64,000 nucleotides of DNA from Charina bottae (GCA_023362775.1 JALMGJ010000008.1:24690501-24754500); one strand, 5' to 3'; shown: positions 44,508-56,514, numbered from the stretch's first letter. Translations and numbers: made by a program. The notes: a model not told the origin generated them from the letters alone.

Positions 44508-47500
44508 CTTTTTTATCAATGTCAGTGAATAAGTTTTAAAAAGTTGCATCAGAGAGAAAGCAACATTTTTATCTTGGGTGAACCTTCAGTTGTAAAAATA
44601 TTTACTTGGTCCTTGCTGCTGTTGTAAATATACTTTATCAACATGAACAAACTCTGACAGTATAACTCACAGAGTTAACTTAAAAACTACAGATGGAGCT
44701 TATAATCTAATTAGTTGCTGTTGCTATGTGTATTAACAGAAATTACTTTAAAATTCTCTCAGGTTATGGTAACTACATATATCCCTAGCTGCTGTAAACA
44801 GATATAGATTTCTTTCTCCAGTTAGAAATTTGTTCCATTATTGTTGTCTTCCTAACAACTTAGAATCTTAAGCTTTGACTTCATATAGTATATATACGTA
44901 GCAGGTGTGTATCTCATCTGAACTAAGAAAGCTACTCTAAAAAAGGGACTGTTTTTCCACTTAGCTGCATAAACCACCGGGAAATGACTGACAAGAGGAC
45001 AAAATTAAACCTTCCTCTGCTTTTTTGCCTGTGCACATGATGAAGTGATGTTAAATTGACTTCCCCAACTTAACACTCTCCAGGAGCGTTGGACTACAGC
45101 CTCACCATCACAGTCAGCATGATCTCTGAAGGAACCCTATTATCTGAATATTCGTATCTGAGCCTTAAGATCATCTTCAGATTCTGCTCTGCTTGTCCTT
45201 TTATGCTGAGCTATAGTGATGTCTTCCTGGGAATGGATCTTCTCAGGATATCACCTCCCCTGACTCTGCAAGTCCTCCTTATTGATCAACTCACAGAATA
45301 AATTTTATTATCTTTTTGGTGTTGGGCAAACATTTATTATCTTTTTGGTGTTGGGCAAACATTTTTGTTCTTTAATACCTTTCAATATATTACCATGTTG
45401 ATATTTTAAACTCTCTTAGGCTTTGTCGAGGTAGATAGCAACAACTAAGGTAAACTTGCCTGACTTTGAAAAGTTAAGGAAAGTTGGACCTTATAAGGGC
45501 TGTAGGCTAGACAGATAAGTTTAAAAAATCCCAGAAGAAAGCAATGGAAAAGCACTTCTATATTGTTGCCAGGGAAACTACATGAGCATATCCATGAAAT
45601 CAAAACTCAACTTAAAGAAGAGACTTAAGACTTTACCTTAGCTTATGCTGTAATTATGCTTTTAAACATGTTCTACTTCTGTAGTTTCACTTTCTAATGC
45701 TGAGACATTATGAGTTTCCAATTTTTTTAGATGTTTTTAAACTGCTTGCAATCTGCTCTGTGTGCTGAATATTTTTTTAAACAAAGAAAAAAATTAAAGA
45801 ATAGTCAACATATCTAGCAGCTATCCATTTGAGAACAATGTGTACTCAGCCACTTTCCTTTCTTTCATGGATACACCTCTGGAAAATACTGCCACGATTA
45901 AGTAAAATTAACTCCTATATTTCTGTACCAAGCTCAGTATCAACTAAATCTGTGCCTGGACTTGGGTAATATTTTTTGCTTGAGAAAACCCATCTCTTCC
46001 TCATTGCAGTTGTTCATTAATTCACCCATGCCAACACAATTTCTCCTTCTTCTGTTCCTCTTCCTCTTCCATGGCATGTCTTTTCAAAAAAGCAGTATTA
46101 TCTGTTCATAATGTGTTGGCTGGTCACAAAAGCTATCATTATAAAGGAAAAGGTGTTCCTCTCTGACCGAAATACTGTAGCTGGATTGCAGAATGCAGAA
46201 AGGAAGCAAATTGTGATAAGAACCTGCATTTCTTTCCCTTTGGGAAGTTCAAAGTTGTTGTGCCATTCCAAACAGACCTGAAACATGGTCTGGCTTTTAA
46301 AGCATTCTGGTGTTTGCCTCCAAGGTTGCAGTTGAAGTTAAATGGGGTCTAAAGCCCCTGAGGCCAACTTTTACCCAAACATTGTTAAAAGGCTTGTTCA
46401 GTGACACCTTAATTTTTCACAGGCTATAACTGTGGCCCAACTTTTTGGGGGTCTTAAATAACACATTCCTCAGCTCCAATAGTGGATTCACACTCAGATG
46501 ACCCTTTGACATTTTCCAGTCACTGCAAAGAAGACGGCTCCCTCTCTGGAATTAATCTAAACATTGGTCCACCAAACTGACAGAAAAGAACCAGAGATAA
46601 GGGGAAACTGTCTATAGACACTTACAGATTCAGCCATCCTCTCTTACAGTTTGCTTAACTGAAGTAGTGATGGATGTAGTTTGCCTTCCAGGAAAAAAAA
46701 AAGTTGAACTGAGCGACTTGGTCCTAGACTTAAATGGAAAAAAGCTAGTTAGTGTGAAAATAGCCTGCAACAGAACAATAGATTGACTGTACCAGCAGTT
46801 TAAATTTTTCAGTCTTTTTGGAGGAAGAGAACTTGGACAGCTACATTTCAACTGTTCCGTATCTCCAACCTATATATGTGCTGTGAGACTGGAAACTTTA
46901 CACGAAATTGCAATGCTGTATCCTGAAATACTTGCCCATTGTGTCAGATAGTGTTCTTTCTCTGAGGAACGGGACTTGGATTTCTGTTGTTCTTCCGTAT
47001 ATTCTTAGAATGCCAGCCCATACCCTTATGCCTCCATAACATCCAGTAATATATACATGTCATGAGAATTTGTGCAGTGCCAACAGTTTCTTCTGCATTT
47101 TAAAAACCATTCTTATTCAGCTTGATGTTTGAAATGGGAATAAGCTTGCACGTTTCTGGAAATTACCAAGCTTATGAGGGGCCCTGTATTTCATTGAGTA
47201 ATCCTGTCTCCAGCAGACTGAATTCTTACTAGTTTCCCATGCTCCAATTAAATCCCAGGGTTAGACATCACAATGGTACTCCTCCCATGAGTCTTTTAGA
47301 GCTTCAGAAGCATAAGAGCCAGGAAAACTGCAGAACGATCGAGTGATATATAATGGAAAATGAACAAAAACAGAAAATTAGCAGCCTCTGCTGCTGGAAA
47401 AGAATCAGATGAGCTCAAAATGCCAAGCCCTTAAAAAAAGTAAAGAAATTCTAAGATGTCACAAAAAAGAGGTAGAAAAACAGAAGTTTCTTCCACAGAA

Positions 47501-48844
47501 GAAGGAAACTTACATGAAATTGAATATGGAATATTTAGAATATCAAGATTAATTATTACAGCATCTTTTAGGCAGTATAAGCACATTTTTTGGCAATGAT
47601 CCAAATTTGGTACAATAACTAAGACTTCTAATCTTCAGATTAGAAATAAAGAAAAAAAATACTCAACATATGGAGTCATCATAGTCTGAGTTCACCTGTT
47701 GGTCTGTCTAGCTTAATATTGTTTACATCAAAGAGACATGACCAAGGTGTTTAACAAGAATCTGTCCTAGTTTGAGATGCTGAGGACTGAAGTTGGAAGG
47801 TGTTACACGCAAAACATAGGTAGTCATCATTGTTGGGAGCAGGGGTATGGATAAGTCACATCATGACATGGGTGTCATCATTGCAGCTTATACTAGAAGC
47901 TTATGCATTTATACTTAGATACTTACCTACTTTGTTTATACCAAGAAGATGGTTGGCAACCAAGTTTGAAGGTCCGTAATGATTTCTCAAAGAAACAGCA
48001 GGCAGAATTTTTTTAAACAAGAAAGAAAATTTATACTTGCAGTGGAATGGTTCTTCTCAATCCTGTTTGTACAGCTGAAAAGACAGAAAGAGAGAGACAG
48101 ATCTTCCTCTTGTCTGCCTAAAATGTTTTTTTTCTTCTACCCAGAGGAAAATGATTTCAAAATATACTATTTGCTAAGATATGAATCATGGATGAAGGAT
48201 TGTCAAGTGATAAAGATGACCCATGCTTAACATTTCTCCTAACCTGACGATACTATCTAACTTTTTCCACCTGGATCCTTAAAAAGAGGTGTCACTTAAA
48301 AGTTAAAATACTATCAGTCTGTCTGGGAAATGTCTGTCTGAAGGCATCTCGCTTCTGTCTCTGAGTTCTTGCTGGCTGCTGTCATCAGTTCAATAGTTTT
48401 ATATCTTATTTCCAGGAACTATAGACTTGTTAGCAGCATTGTTGAAGCCAGTTTGAAAGCCCCCTCTTTGAAATGCATCATTACTTTGTTTTAGAAATGT
48501 TTAGATGCAAAACATTTGCCTTATATGTCAATGGGAAAGTTACAGAAAATATTCGGATATATTCTTGAAATGAAATGAGGACCTAATGGAAATAATTAAA
48601 GGATTTAGATAAAAAGTGCAACACATTTCTATTTCAGAATGGATATTTGTACCAGCAATATATAATCTCTCTCTGTGTGTGCACGTACATGTATGTCCCT
48701 GAGTATGCAGTTGTGTGTAGGATACACTGAAGCAGTAATTTAAAGAGAACTAGTTTGGTAAAGCTTTATTCTGAAATAGTCTTGCAGCACAGATTCATGA
48801 AAGTCTAACTTAACCAAGGACTAGATATGGGATGGATTGGAAGA
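44508..48844. other. Unique sequence, no gene seen
   Basis: No coding exon in 4.3 kb. A two-copy 29-bp tandem duplication lies at 45305-45362. Bases 45060-45110 ('ctctccaggagcgttgg' and 'actacagcc') look like a remnant of the old MITE family at 57478. Confidence 0.5.
45305..45362. repeat. Two-copy 29-bp tandem duplication
   Basis: Units 45305-45333 and 45334-45362 are identical, each holding 'ctttttggtgttgggcaaa'. Recent local duplication; frames crossing it are not coding. Confidence 0.95.
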
Positions 48845-49645
48845 AGGTGAGGGTGGTTTTAATATTGGAGGAAGAAACATCAATAACCTGCACTATGCTG
48901 ATGACACTACCCAGATCCTGCAAATGAACTGCAAGCTGTAGTAATAAAAGTCAAGGAGCACAGTGAAAAAATGGGACTAAATTTAAATTTAAAGAAGGCC
49001 AGACCAATTACAACAGGTAATCACAACCAGCCTTAGAACTGAAAATGAAGATATCAAAGTGGTGGATAGATTCTGTTTTTTAGGATCAACCATCAACAGT
49101 AAAGAACAAGCAGTCAAGAAATACACCACAGACTAGCACTTGGTAGAATAGCTATGAAGGCCTTGAAAAAGATATTCAAATGCCGTGATGTGTCTCTATC
49201 TACAAAGATCAGAATTGTGCAAGCCATGGTATTCCCTGTGACACTCTATGGATGTGAAAGTTGGACTTTGAAGAAACAGGACAAGAAGAGTATTGATGCT
49301 TTTGAACTTTGTGTTGGAGAAGACTGCTGAGAATACTGTTGACAGCCAGGAAAACAAACAAATGGATTGTTGAACCAATCAACCCAGAGTTCTCACTCAA
49401 GACACAAATTATGTGAAGACCTAGCTCTTTGAAGAAGGCCCTAATGCTGGGAAAGGTGGAAGGAAAGAGTAGAAGAGGATGGCCAGCAGCAAGGTGGATG
49501 GACTTAGTTACAATGGTAATGAGTGCATCATTGGAAGACTTGAAAGACCAGATTAGGGACAGATTGTCATGAAGAAAATCTATCTACAGTATGTGGTTGC
49601 TAAGAGTCAACAAGGACTTGATGGAACATAATCAATCAATCAGGC
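48845..49645 (+). pseudogene. Fossil RTE-clade LINE, lineage distinct from BovB
   Basis: Broken RT remnants are readable: 'NINNLHYADDTT' near 48880, 'RIAMKALKKIFKCRDVSLS' near 49150, 'IVQAMVFPVTLYGCESWTLK' near 49215-49275, 'IDAFELC' near 49290 and 'LMLGKVEGKSRRG' near 49440. Motif order matches BovB but residues differ throughout, so it is a different, older RTE lineage. Many stops and frame changes show it is dead. Confidence 0.75.
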
Positions 49646-51574
49646 ATGGGGTGACTTTTAAACAATCAGAAATTCTTTGGAATAAGTTATTTTTGATTTT
49701 TATAGGACATTCATATTTCTAGGAAAAAAAGGAAATGAATCCAAAGGTTTAGAAAAAAGGTTTCCCCACTATTTTAGGCTTTCTTGAATGGCGACTTAGT
49801 TTTTTTCCCTTCAAATAAAATATGCTGTTGGAGGATAAATTGGCATTCAATAAAACTATGTGCTGCTCTGTAGATCTTTATCTATAGATAGTCAGGGATG
49901 GATCAAGAAGGCATTGTGCTTTAAGGCAGTGACATTCTGAAGTTTCTCCAGTACAAAACAATTCAGAACAGAGATGAAAGAACTTTCTGGTGGCTGCTTT
50001 GACTCCGTCCCTCTCTCAAATATAGAAATGTATTTAAAAGGTGAATTTCAAAACAGCCCTTATCAATTTAGAGCAGAAGTGAGTGGGCATGTGTGTATTA
50101 CTGAAGTCAATAGCAAAATGTGTACTTTTTCTTTTTTAGACAGAATGAGGACAAAAATGCATTTATAGTTCTGTACAATTTCAGTACAGAAGTATACTGC
50201 AACATTCTGTTCTGAATGTTGCAGTGGATGTTGCCCTTAAATACGTTTAAACATGGATATATTAGTATGCTTATACAGATTCCATTCATTTCAATAGAAG
50301 TTCATAGAAGGACTTCAGAAAATATGCTTTAAATTAAAAATAACTTTCTGGTTATCAGCCATCTAGGTGAAAAGCATTAAACAAACATAATAACTTGTAC
50401 ACTTCTTTCAATGGATAAAGTATTTTTTTTATCTTGCTTGGTGAGAAAAAGACAGGGTGAGGTTACCTCTGCAGCTGATGCATATTGATGCTAAAGGTAA
50501 AGCTGCTCGCCCATAAGTGGTGTTTTGCATGAGTGGAAAGAATTGGCAGCATACTCTTTCTATAAAAATGATTTTGATTTAGTGACAATGGTCTCTCTGG
50601 TAGTGTTTACCGGTTTAAAGGATTATAGAGCCCCTTTCATTTTAAAACAACAGAGGATCCAGAAGGATTTTATTTTTAACTTGTGTTTATTTCCTAAATC
50701 ATGCATTAATGTGATTTGAGGCTATAAAATACACAGTGCTAAGTGCTTGGCTGCTCAATTGGTATAATCTAGAAAGGGAGCTTTGACAGTGGAAACAATG
50801 TGATTAATCTTTCCTTCTTTTTTTATCTTGTGCTGTTGCAGTTTTCCTTTGGGAGCCGTTTAAGAGTTTAGCTTTTACCTGTGTAATTTCTTTCTGAAAC
50901 TCAGAATAAACCCACTATTGAATTTATTCTGGTGGTAAGTTCATGTAGCAGTTTTATAATATTGTCTTAGACTCATACAGGTGCACAAGGACTCATGTTG
51001 AACAATTAGCATCTATCTGTGGATTCTTAAAAATCCACTTTGTTACATTGCTCACTTGGGCAATAATTATTTTTCCCATGGATTTAAAAAAAAATTATGA
51101 AAAAGTATTTGCCAGACTGGAGACAATAGTGATCTTTTTATAAAGCATTTGGACTGGGTGACAATTCTACTCAATTTTTTAGAAGTTTGTTTAATATTAA
51201 AAAAAAACTAGTACTCTTGTACCAATGCCATGTTCTCAGGATAAAGCTTTCTTCCTTTCTATTGCACTTCCTGGACTGACCATATCACCACAGAATGTTG
51301 TTTCAGTACATGGCCATTCCAAGAAGCACAAGATAAGGGAAGAAATGCATATATTCTAAATACTCATTTTTTTAAAGCTGAAGCAAAGTTGAAAACGTCC
51401 CAGTGGACTTTTTGGCAGTGTGTACATTTTAAAAAGTAAGTGCAGTCTTCACATATTGTTTATATCTTTATTTGAGCGAAGAATTAATACTTGCTAGACT
51501 TAATGGATGTAGATTTCTAACCATTGAGAGGACAATGCCACTGGGATTGAACTTCCCATACAGATATGAAGATC
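49646..51574. other. Unique sequence, no gene seen
   Basis: No coding exon. Bases 50750-51000 are non-repetitive with balanced composition and could be conserved non-coding DNA, but this cannot be tested here. Confidence 0.45.
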
Positions 51575-51665
51575 ACTTTTTTTATTTATTTTTATTTTTT
51601 GTGGTATTTATACCCCACCTATCCCCTCCCTAATGGAGGACTCTAGGCGACTTTCTTTAATTTAA
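51575..51665 (-). mobile_element. L2/CR1-type LINE tail
   Basis: TTTAT-rich tail followed by 'tataccccacctatcccct' and 'aatggaggactctaggcga', the reverse complement of a LINE 3' stem. The same subfamily occurs at 60960-61070. Confidence 0.75.
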
Positions 51666-51991
51666 CATACTGTAAGGATAACATTACTAGGGCAAACTAT
51701 GTATCCCACCCTGAAGGAAAAAAATAACAACACCCAAATCTGAGGCATAAGTCTCAGACATGTTATGATAATTTATCCTACCACTGTCTCTGTTAATAAG
51801 TTTTTCAAGATTGTGTGGTACTTGAAGAAAGTACTTGATTTGTGACAGTGGAATGATATAAACATATAGTATGTCTCTCAAATTGTTTTCAGTTATTTTA
51901 ATGTGAAATCTCAGTCACTTAAAAATTGGATCTCTATATTCATTGAACATCAATGGATAATTTTATTTTAATTCTAATTTTATTTTTGCAG
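51666..51991. other. Intron-like sequence upstream of candidate exon
   Basis: AT-rich, ending in a pyrimidine-rich acceptor 'ttttatttttgcag' at 51978-51991. Confidence 0.4.
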
Positions 51992-52177
51992 GAGGATTTT
52001 TCTCCCATTGGAACTTACCTTCACTTGAAGTCAACCAACCGCATAGCCAACCATCCTACCAGCTGGCAAACCCTCCCTTGTATTTGTCAAATGAATGTCA
52101 CCAACAACTATGCTATGTTACTGGGAAAATGTCTTCAGGTACTAGAAGGATTATGCTGTGAGTGCCCACAGTACAAG
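51992..52177 (+). CDS. Candidate internal coding exon, gene unknown
   Basis: A 186-bp block bounded by an acceptor ('tatttttgcag', ending 51991) and a donor ('gtaagaaa', starting 52178). In the frame starting at its first base it is fully open, 62 codons, phase 0 at both ends, and begins 'EDFSPIGTYLHL'. The product is cysteine-rich toward the end ('LPCICQ', 'LGKC', 'LCCECPQYK') and has a possible N-glycosylation site (NVT). A second frame is open until a TGA near 52158, so the frame choice is not certain. Local GC is higher than the flanks. I do not recognise the protein. It may be one exon of a long-intron gene, with the rest outside this window, or a chance arrangement. Confidence 0.4.
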
Positions 52178-52582
52178 GTAAGAAAACTAGACATGTTTAA
52201 TTTTTAGGAAACAGCACAGATGAAAATATTCTCTGCTGAAGATCTTGATCCCTTTATTATCTGTGAAGTACAGTGGTCAAAATATGCACAATTTTGAATC
52301 CAAATGGCTTAGCCATGTCCATGCACTCAGTTAAGGAAGAAAAAAAATCTTTGAAAATATCATTTAGAAAAAAATATCATTTATAAAAATGTATACAATA
52401 TAATAAATAGGTTGGCAGAGCTTACTCCAGTGACCTGTATGTATTCAAAGGGATTTGGTGGTTTTGTGATTGTCAAGATCTTCAGCAGAGAATATGAACC
52501 TGTACATATTGTTAAATATGTCAAAAAGAAGGGGAAACTATGACAAAAACTTTGATTACAGTAAATGAAAATTTAAATTTTT
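52178..52582. other. Unique sequence between candidate exon and copia
   Basis: AT-rich with no coding signal; intron-like if the exon is real. Copia integrates immediately to the right. Confidence 0.4.
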
Positions 52583-52645
52583 TGTAGTTTATAAAAATTT
52601 GTGAGATCAGAGTTATAGAAATATTAAGAGACAAGCAAACTGAAA
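52583..52645 (-). repeat. Residual 3' LTR end of second copia
   Basis: 63 bp matching 54959-55021 with one difference ('gcaaactg' against 'gcgaactg'). This is only the last part of the LTR. It is fused directly to integrase coding sequence at the shared 'gaaagctt', so the rest of the 3' LTR and the whole RT/RNase H region are deleted. Confidence 0.85.
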
Positions 52646-54748
52646 GCTTCTGTGAACCTGTAGCTCCTCTGACTCTGTTCATACCCAACAAAGATTGCTT
52701 TACCTTTTCTGGAAGCCCCCTTGCGCCTCAGCTGCTTGGGAATGTGCACCCAAGCTGTGCTCCCAAAAACTCTGAGATGATTTACCTTAGGCGTCACACC
52801 ATAGAACAAATGAAATGGCACATCCTGAATTGCACTGTTAAACAGCCTGTTCTGAACATAACACGCTGTAGAAACAGCCTCACCCCAAAACCTAAAAGGT
52901 AAACTGGCATCCTTCAGCAAACACATCATGGCTTCCTGCAGTGTTCGCCCTTTCCTTTCTGCCACAGAATTCTGTTCTGGAGTGTAAGGGTTAGCTAAAA
53001 TGTGTTCTATCCCTTTTTCTAAGAAAAAGCCTTTAAACTTTGAGGACAGATACTCTCCAGCTCTATCTGACTGCAAAGCAGACACTGGCCTTGGGAATTT
53101 TCCATTTGCCCAAGTTACAAAACCTTTAAACTTGTCAAAGACCTCATCTTTGTGTTTCAACAAATAAATGAATGTGTACCTTGAAAAATCATCTATAAAG
53201 GTCAAAATGTACCTTGCTCCTCCAAGACTAGCAGAAAAGGGGCCTATTACATCAGAATGAATAATCTCTAGAGGCCTAGAAGTGGACCTATCAGCAAACT
53301 TGGTGTAAACTGCCCAGAGTCCCCTCCGGAATGGGGGGAGATGGGCGGTGATATAAGTTGGAAATATAAATAAATAAATATAAATAAATAAACTTCTTCA
53401 CAGGAGCCCTTGTGGTTTTATTCTCCTTGCAAACTGCACAATCCAATTACTTATCACAAGGTTTCAATTTTAAATCAGCAGAAAAACTAGGCATTTGAGA
53501 TATGTACTTAAAATTAGCATGAGCAAATCTCCTATGTAATAAATGGATACACTGATCGTGTATGGGAGTATTCCCAAACACAGCTTTTGCAGTTTGCTTT
53601 TCAGCTTTCTGTACAATGTAAAGAGAATCTTTCTGCAAACATTTTGCAACCACTTTACCATCCTTCCTAATTTCACAGCCCTCTTTCTTAAAAGTTATAA
53701 CATACCCAGATGCTACTAACTGTCCCACAGACAAGAGATTACTTTGAAAATTAGGCACAAATAAAACATTTTGAACAGTTTCCCCCAAACATGGAAGATA
53801 AATCTCACCTTCACCCATGATCTTAGATACAGATCCATCAGCTAAGGAAACTCTTTGTTTGTTAGTTTTAGACAGAGACACAAAAGAATCTTTATTATTA
53901 CAGATATGGCTATTTGCGCCGCTATCTAAAATCCATAGTTCTTTATTATCACAGCTCTCAACAACCTGTGCATGTAGAATCTTCTTTCTAGATGTTGCTT
54001 CTTTCTTCTGAGAAATCTTCTTACTTTTAAGCAACTGGTCACAATCTTTTCGAAGATGTGCAGGAGAACCACATTGAAAGCAACGCTTGCTTGAAAATGC
54101 AGCAGCCTGGAATTCAAAGCTCTTCCGCTCCCTCTGCTGGCCACAAGAAGACTTTTATGAAGAAATGGAGACAGCTTTTTCCTGCCTTTTCTCCCACTCA
54201 GCAAGAAGACGAGCAGACACAAACGATGGAGTTAAATCAGCTTCAGGGATTCCCTCCATGGAGCAAATTAAAGTGTCCCAGGACTCATTCAGCGAAGACA
54301 GCATAATGTAGGCTTTCATAAGAGGAGTAAATTCCATCCCACGCTCTTGAAGCTACACAAAATAGTTCTGCAGTTTATGAAGATGCTCTGGCAAATTTCC
54401 ATGCTCTGGCAAGTAGGCTTTGTACAGCTTTTTGGTTAAAATAACCTTGCTGCCAGGAGAGGTTTTCACATATAAATCACGCAGAAAGTCCCATAATTCT
54501 TTGGATGTTTCCAGACCTCTTACATGTATAAGCTGATCATCTTGCACAGCTAAGATAATGGAAGCTTTACATTTCTCATCCTTTCTCAGCCAGGCTTGGT
54601 CTGGATTTTGAGGAATTTGGTCAGATATAGCAGACCACAAATTTTCTCTCCTCAAGAAACTCTCCATTTTCAAAGACCAGTTCAAATAATTAGTATTAGA
54701 AAGCTTTTCCAAGGGCATACCTTGAAAACTTGAAGCTGCAGCCGCCAT
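52624..54748 (-). pseudogene. Second Ty1/copia gag-pol, broken
   Basis: One frame holds gag, protease and integrase. Gag starts at ATG 54746-54748 ('LEKLSNTNYLNWSLKMESFL'); the zinc knuckle 'CFQCGSPAHLRKDC' is at 54041-54082; protease 'WILDSGANSHI' near 53920; integrase N-terminal region near 53490; catalytic D ('LTFIDDFSRY' region) near 53195, D ('LQSDRAGEYL') near 53060 and E in 'TPEQNSVAERK' near 52965. In-frame stops: TAG near 54350, TAA near 54152 and TAA near 53447. An 88-bp LINE tail is inserted at 53302-53389. RT and RNase H are missing by an internal deletion into the LTR. Gag and integrase differ clearly from the copia at 25062-27363, so this is a second, older family rather than a duplicate. 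Confidence 0.9.
53302..53389 (+). mobile_element. 88-bp L2-type LINE tail inserted in copia integrase
   Basis: 'gtgtaaactgcccagagtc', the stem 'gggagatgggcggtgat' and an (AAATA)n tail, flanked by a direct repeat 'aaactt' at 53296-53301 and 53390-53395. Removing one repeat and the insert leaves the integrase frame unbroken, so both ends are exact. Confidence 0.9.
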
Positions 54749-54940
54749 TGCTTCTTTCTCCCCTGTTGGAGTAATCCACGAGGCTTGAAATCACGAGGCT
54801 TGACTCCTCCTCCAACTGAAACTGCTTGTAACTTCCAGCACGTATCAAAAAACAAAAAGCCTCTTCAAATGCAAACAAAACAGTTCAGCTCTCCTCTTTC
54901 CATATTTCCATAAGTTTTATCTCTGATCCAGAAAGCATTT

Positions 54941-54955
54941 GCTGGGCACAGAACC
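54941..54955 (-). promoter_or_regulatory. Primer-binding site of second copia
   Basis: Three bases from the LTR, the minus strand reads 'ggttctgtgcccagc'. It matches the half-tRNA-iMet form 'ggttatgggcccagc' at 13 of 15 positions, as does the site of the first copia at most positions. Confidence 0.6.
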
Positions 54956-54958
54956 TTT

Positions 54959-55376
54959 TGTAGTTTATAAAAATTTGTGAGATCAGAGTTATAGAAATAT
55001 TAAGAGACAAGCGAACTGAAAGCTTGCAGTAAAAAAAACACGTTGCTTTTTATTTTAAAAACAAAGAACAGTAACTTAGCTTGCTTTCTTCAGCCGAAAA
55101 AAAGCACATGGCTTAATTAACATAGCCCCGTACTCACATTGCAGAGAAGACAAAACAGAGAGATAACAGCACGGTAACGAAGACAAAAGGCAGATTTACA
55201 ATTTAAAGCTTTTACCACTACTTGGCAGTACCTGATTGGACAGGGCTTGATATGTGACCATTCACCTAGGCAACTTATCACTTTATTTGGGAAGAACCAT
55301 CAGGTAAATCTCTGAATGGCTAAACAAATAGACTTTGAGGCACCAGCAATTAACATTCCTGAGGGGGGAGCTAACA
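54959..55376 (-). repeat. 5' LTR of second copia (right edge uncertain)
   Basis: The left edge is fixed by identity to 52583-52645 and by the nearby primer site. The right edge is placed at 'gagctaaca' (minus strand 'tgttagctc') because it pairs with the terminal 'ctaca'; an alternative is 'cccaca' near 55396. No matching 5-bp target duplication is seen for either, so the boundary is unproven. Confidence 0.55.
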
Positions 55377-55619
55377 TGTGCTCTCCTGGAGCCCACAAAA
55401 AAAAACTTTTAGGCTTGGCTTTTAAAATTAGCCTTCATATTCTTTTAAGATCATAAAAATATATGCAACACATTTGAATTAATTTCATGATGTTTATATG
55501 AATGAAAATTTCATTTCTGTCACATAAAAATTACAATTTGATGGGAACTTTAGAAGAACTCTGAGAGGCTATACCAACAGACTGAGTTCTTCAGTCGCAT
55601 TCCTCTGCATTATGGGAAG

Positions 55620-55960
55620 AGCTATTTATTTTTTTTAGAAAACTTATATAGCCACCCCAATCTAATATACATAACTCTGGGCAGCTAACAGCAGTTCATA
55701 ATAAAACTATATAATAAAACCTATATAAACATAATTAAAAGCCACAATTAAAATAATAATAATACAATAACCAAGGTACTTTATAACAAACTCACAACAC
55801 AAACCACACCTACGGTATCTTGGTTCATCGAAGATCCTGGCTCAGCACCTGGAGGAAAAGCTAGGTTTTCACAGCCTTCTGGGAATCTAAGAAGGGTGGG
55901 GCCCTCCAGATCTCAGGCAATATGGCAGTCATCTTCAGTAAGACTGAAAGCAGTGGGTTC
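55620..55960 (-). mobile_element. Old L2/CR1-type LINE 3' end
   Basis: Begins 'ttatatagccaccccaatc' and 'actctgggcagctaacag' (tail stem), followed on the minus strand by the remnant of the ORF end ('gaaaacctagcttttcctcc'). Strongly decayed. Confidence 0.6.
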
Positions 55961-56235
55961 AAATTACAAGGAGAAGGATTTAGTCAAAATTTTAGAAATA
56001 ATTTACCAAAGTATTATATAATTTAGTAAATTATTGAAGGAAGATCTGTTCCACAAGAAACAGATCACCATGGAAAATTGTGGGCTGTCCTTTGTTAGAG
56101 CTTTTAAGTAGAGATAACAGGTTGTCTACCAAAGATGCCATATATGTGGGTATCCTGCATGGTAAGGGCTGAGCTATGTGATGTTTGAGATCTCTTCCAG
56201 TGCTATGATTCCATGTTTGATTTTATGACAGTATC
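55961..56235. other. Unique sequence
   Basis: No gene or repeat seen. Confidence 0.5.
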
Positions 56236-56243
56236 TTCTAGAT

Positions 56244-56514
56244 CAGGGCTTTCCAAAGTTTTCCTGCGGCGACACACCAACCGCCGTTGGTGTGTCGCTG
56301 CGGGAAAACCTGGAAGTGCCGCCGTTGCGGCAGCGCGCAAAAACCCGGAAGCGCTGCTGCTGCTTTCGGGTTTTTGCGCGCCGCCGTTGGTGTGTCGCCG
56401 TGGGAAAACCCGGAAGCGCTGATGATGATCAGCACTTCCAGGTTGTGTGGCGACACACCAGACTGTGTGTGGCGACACACTTTTGTGTCACGACACACAG
56501 TTTGGAAAGCTCTG
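56244..56514 (-). mobile_element. hAT-type MITE, copy 2, perfect 8-bp TSD
   Basis: A 271-bp element, the reverse complement of the family member at 40528-40797 with few differences. It starts 'cagggctttccaaagttttc' and ends 'cagtttggaaagctctg'. The duplication 'ttctagat' is exact at 56236-56243 and 56515-56522. TA at its centre fits the Buster branch of hAT. No transposase is present. Confidence 0.94.
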
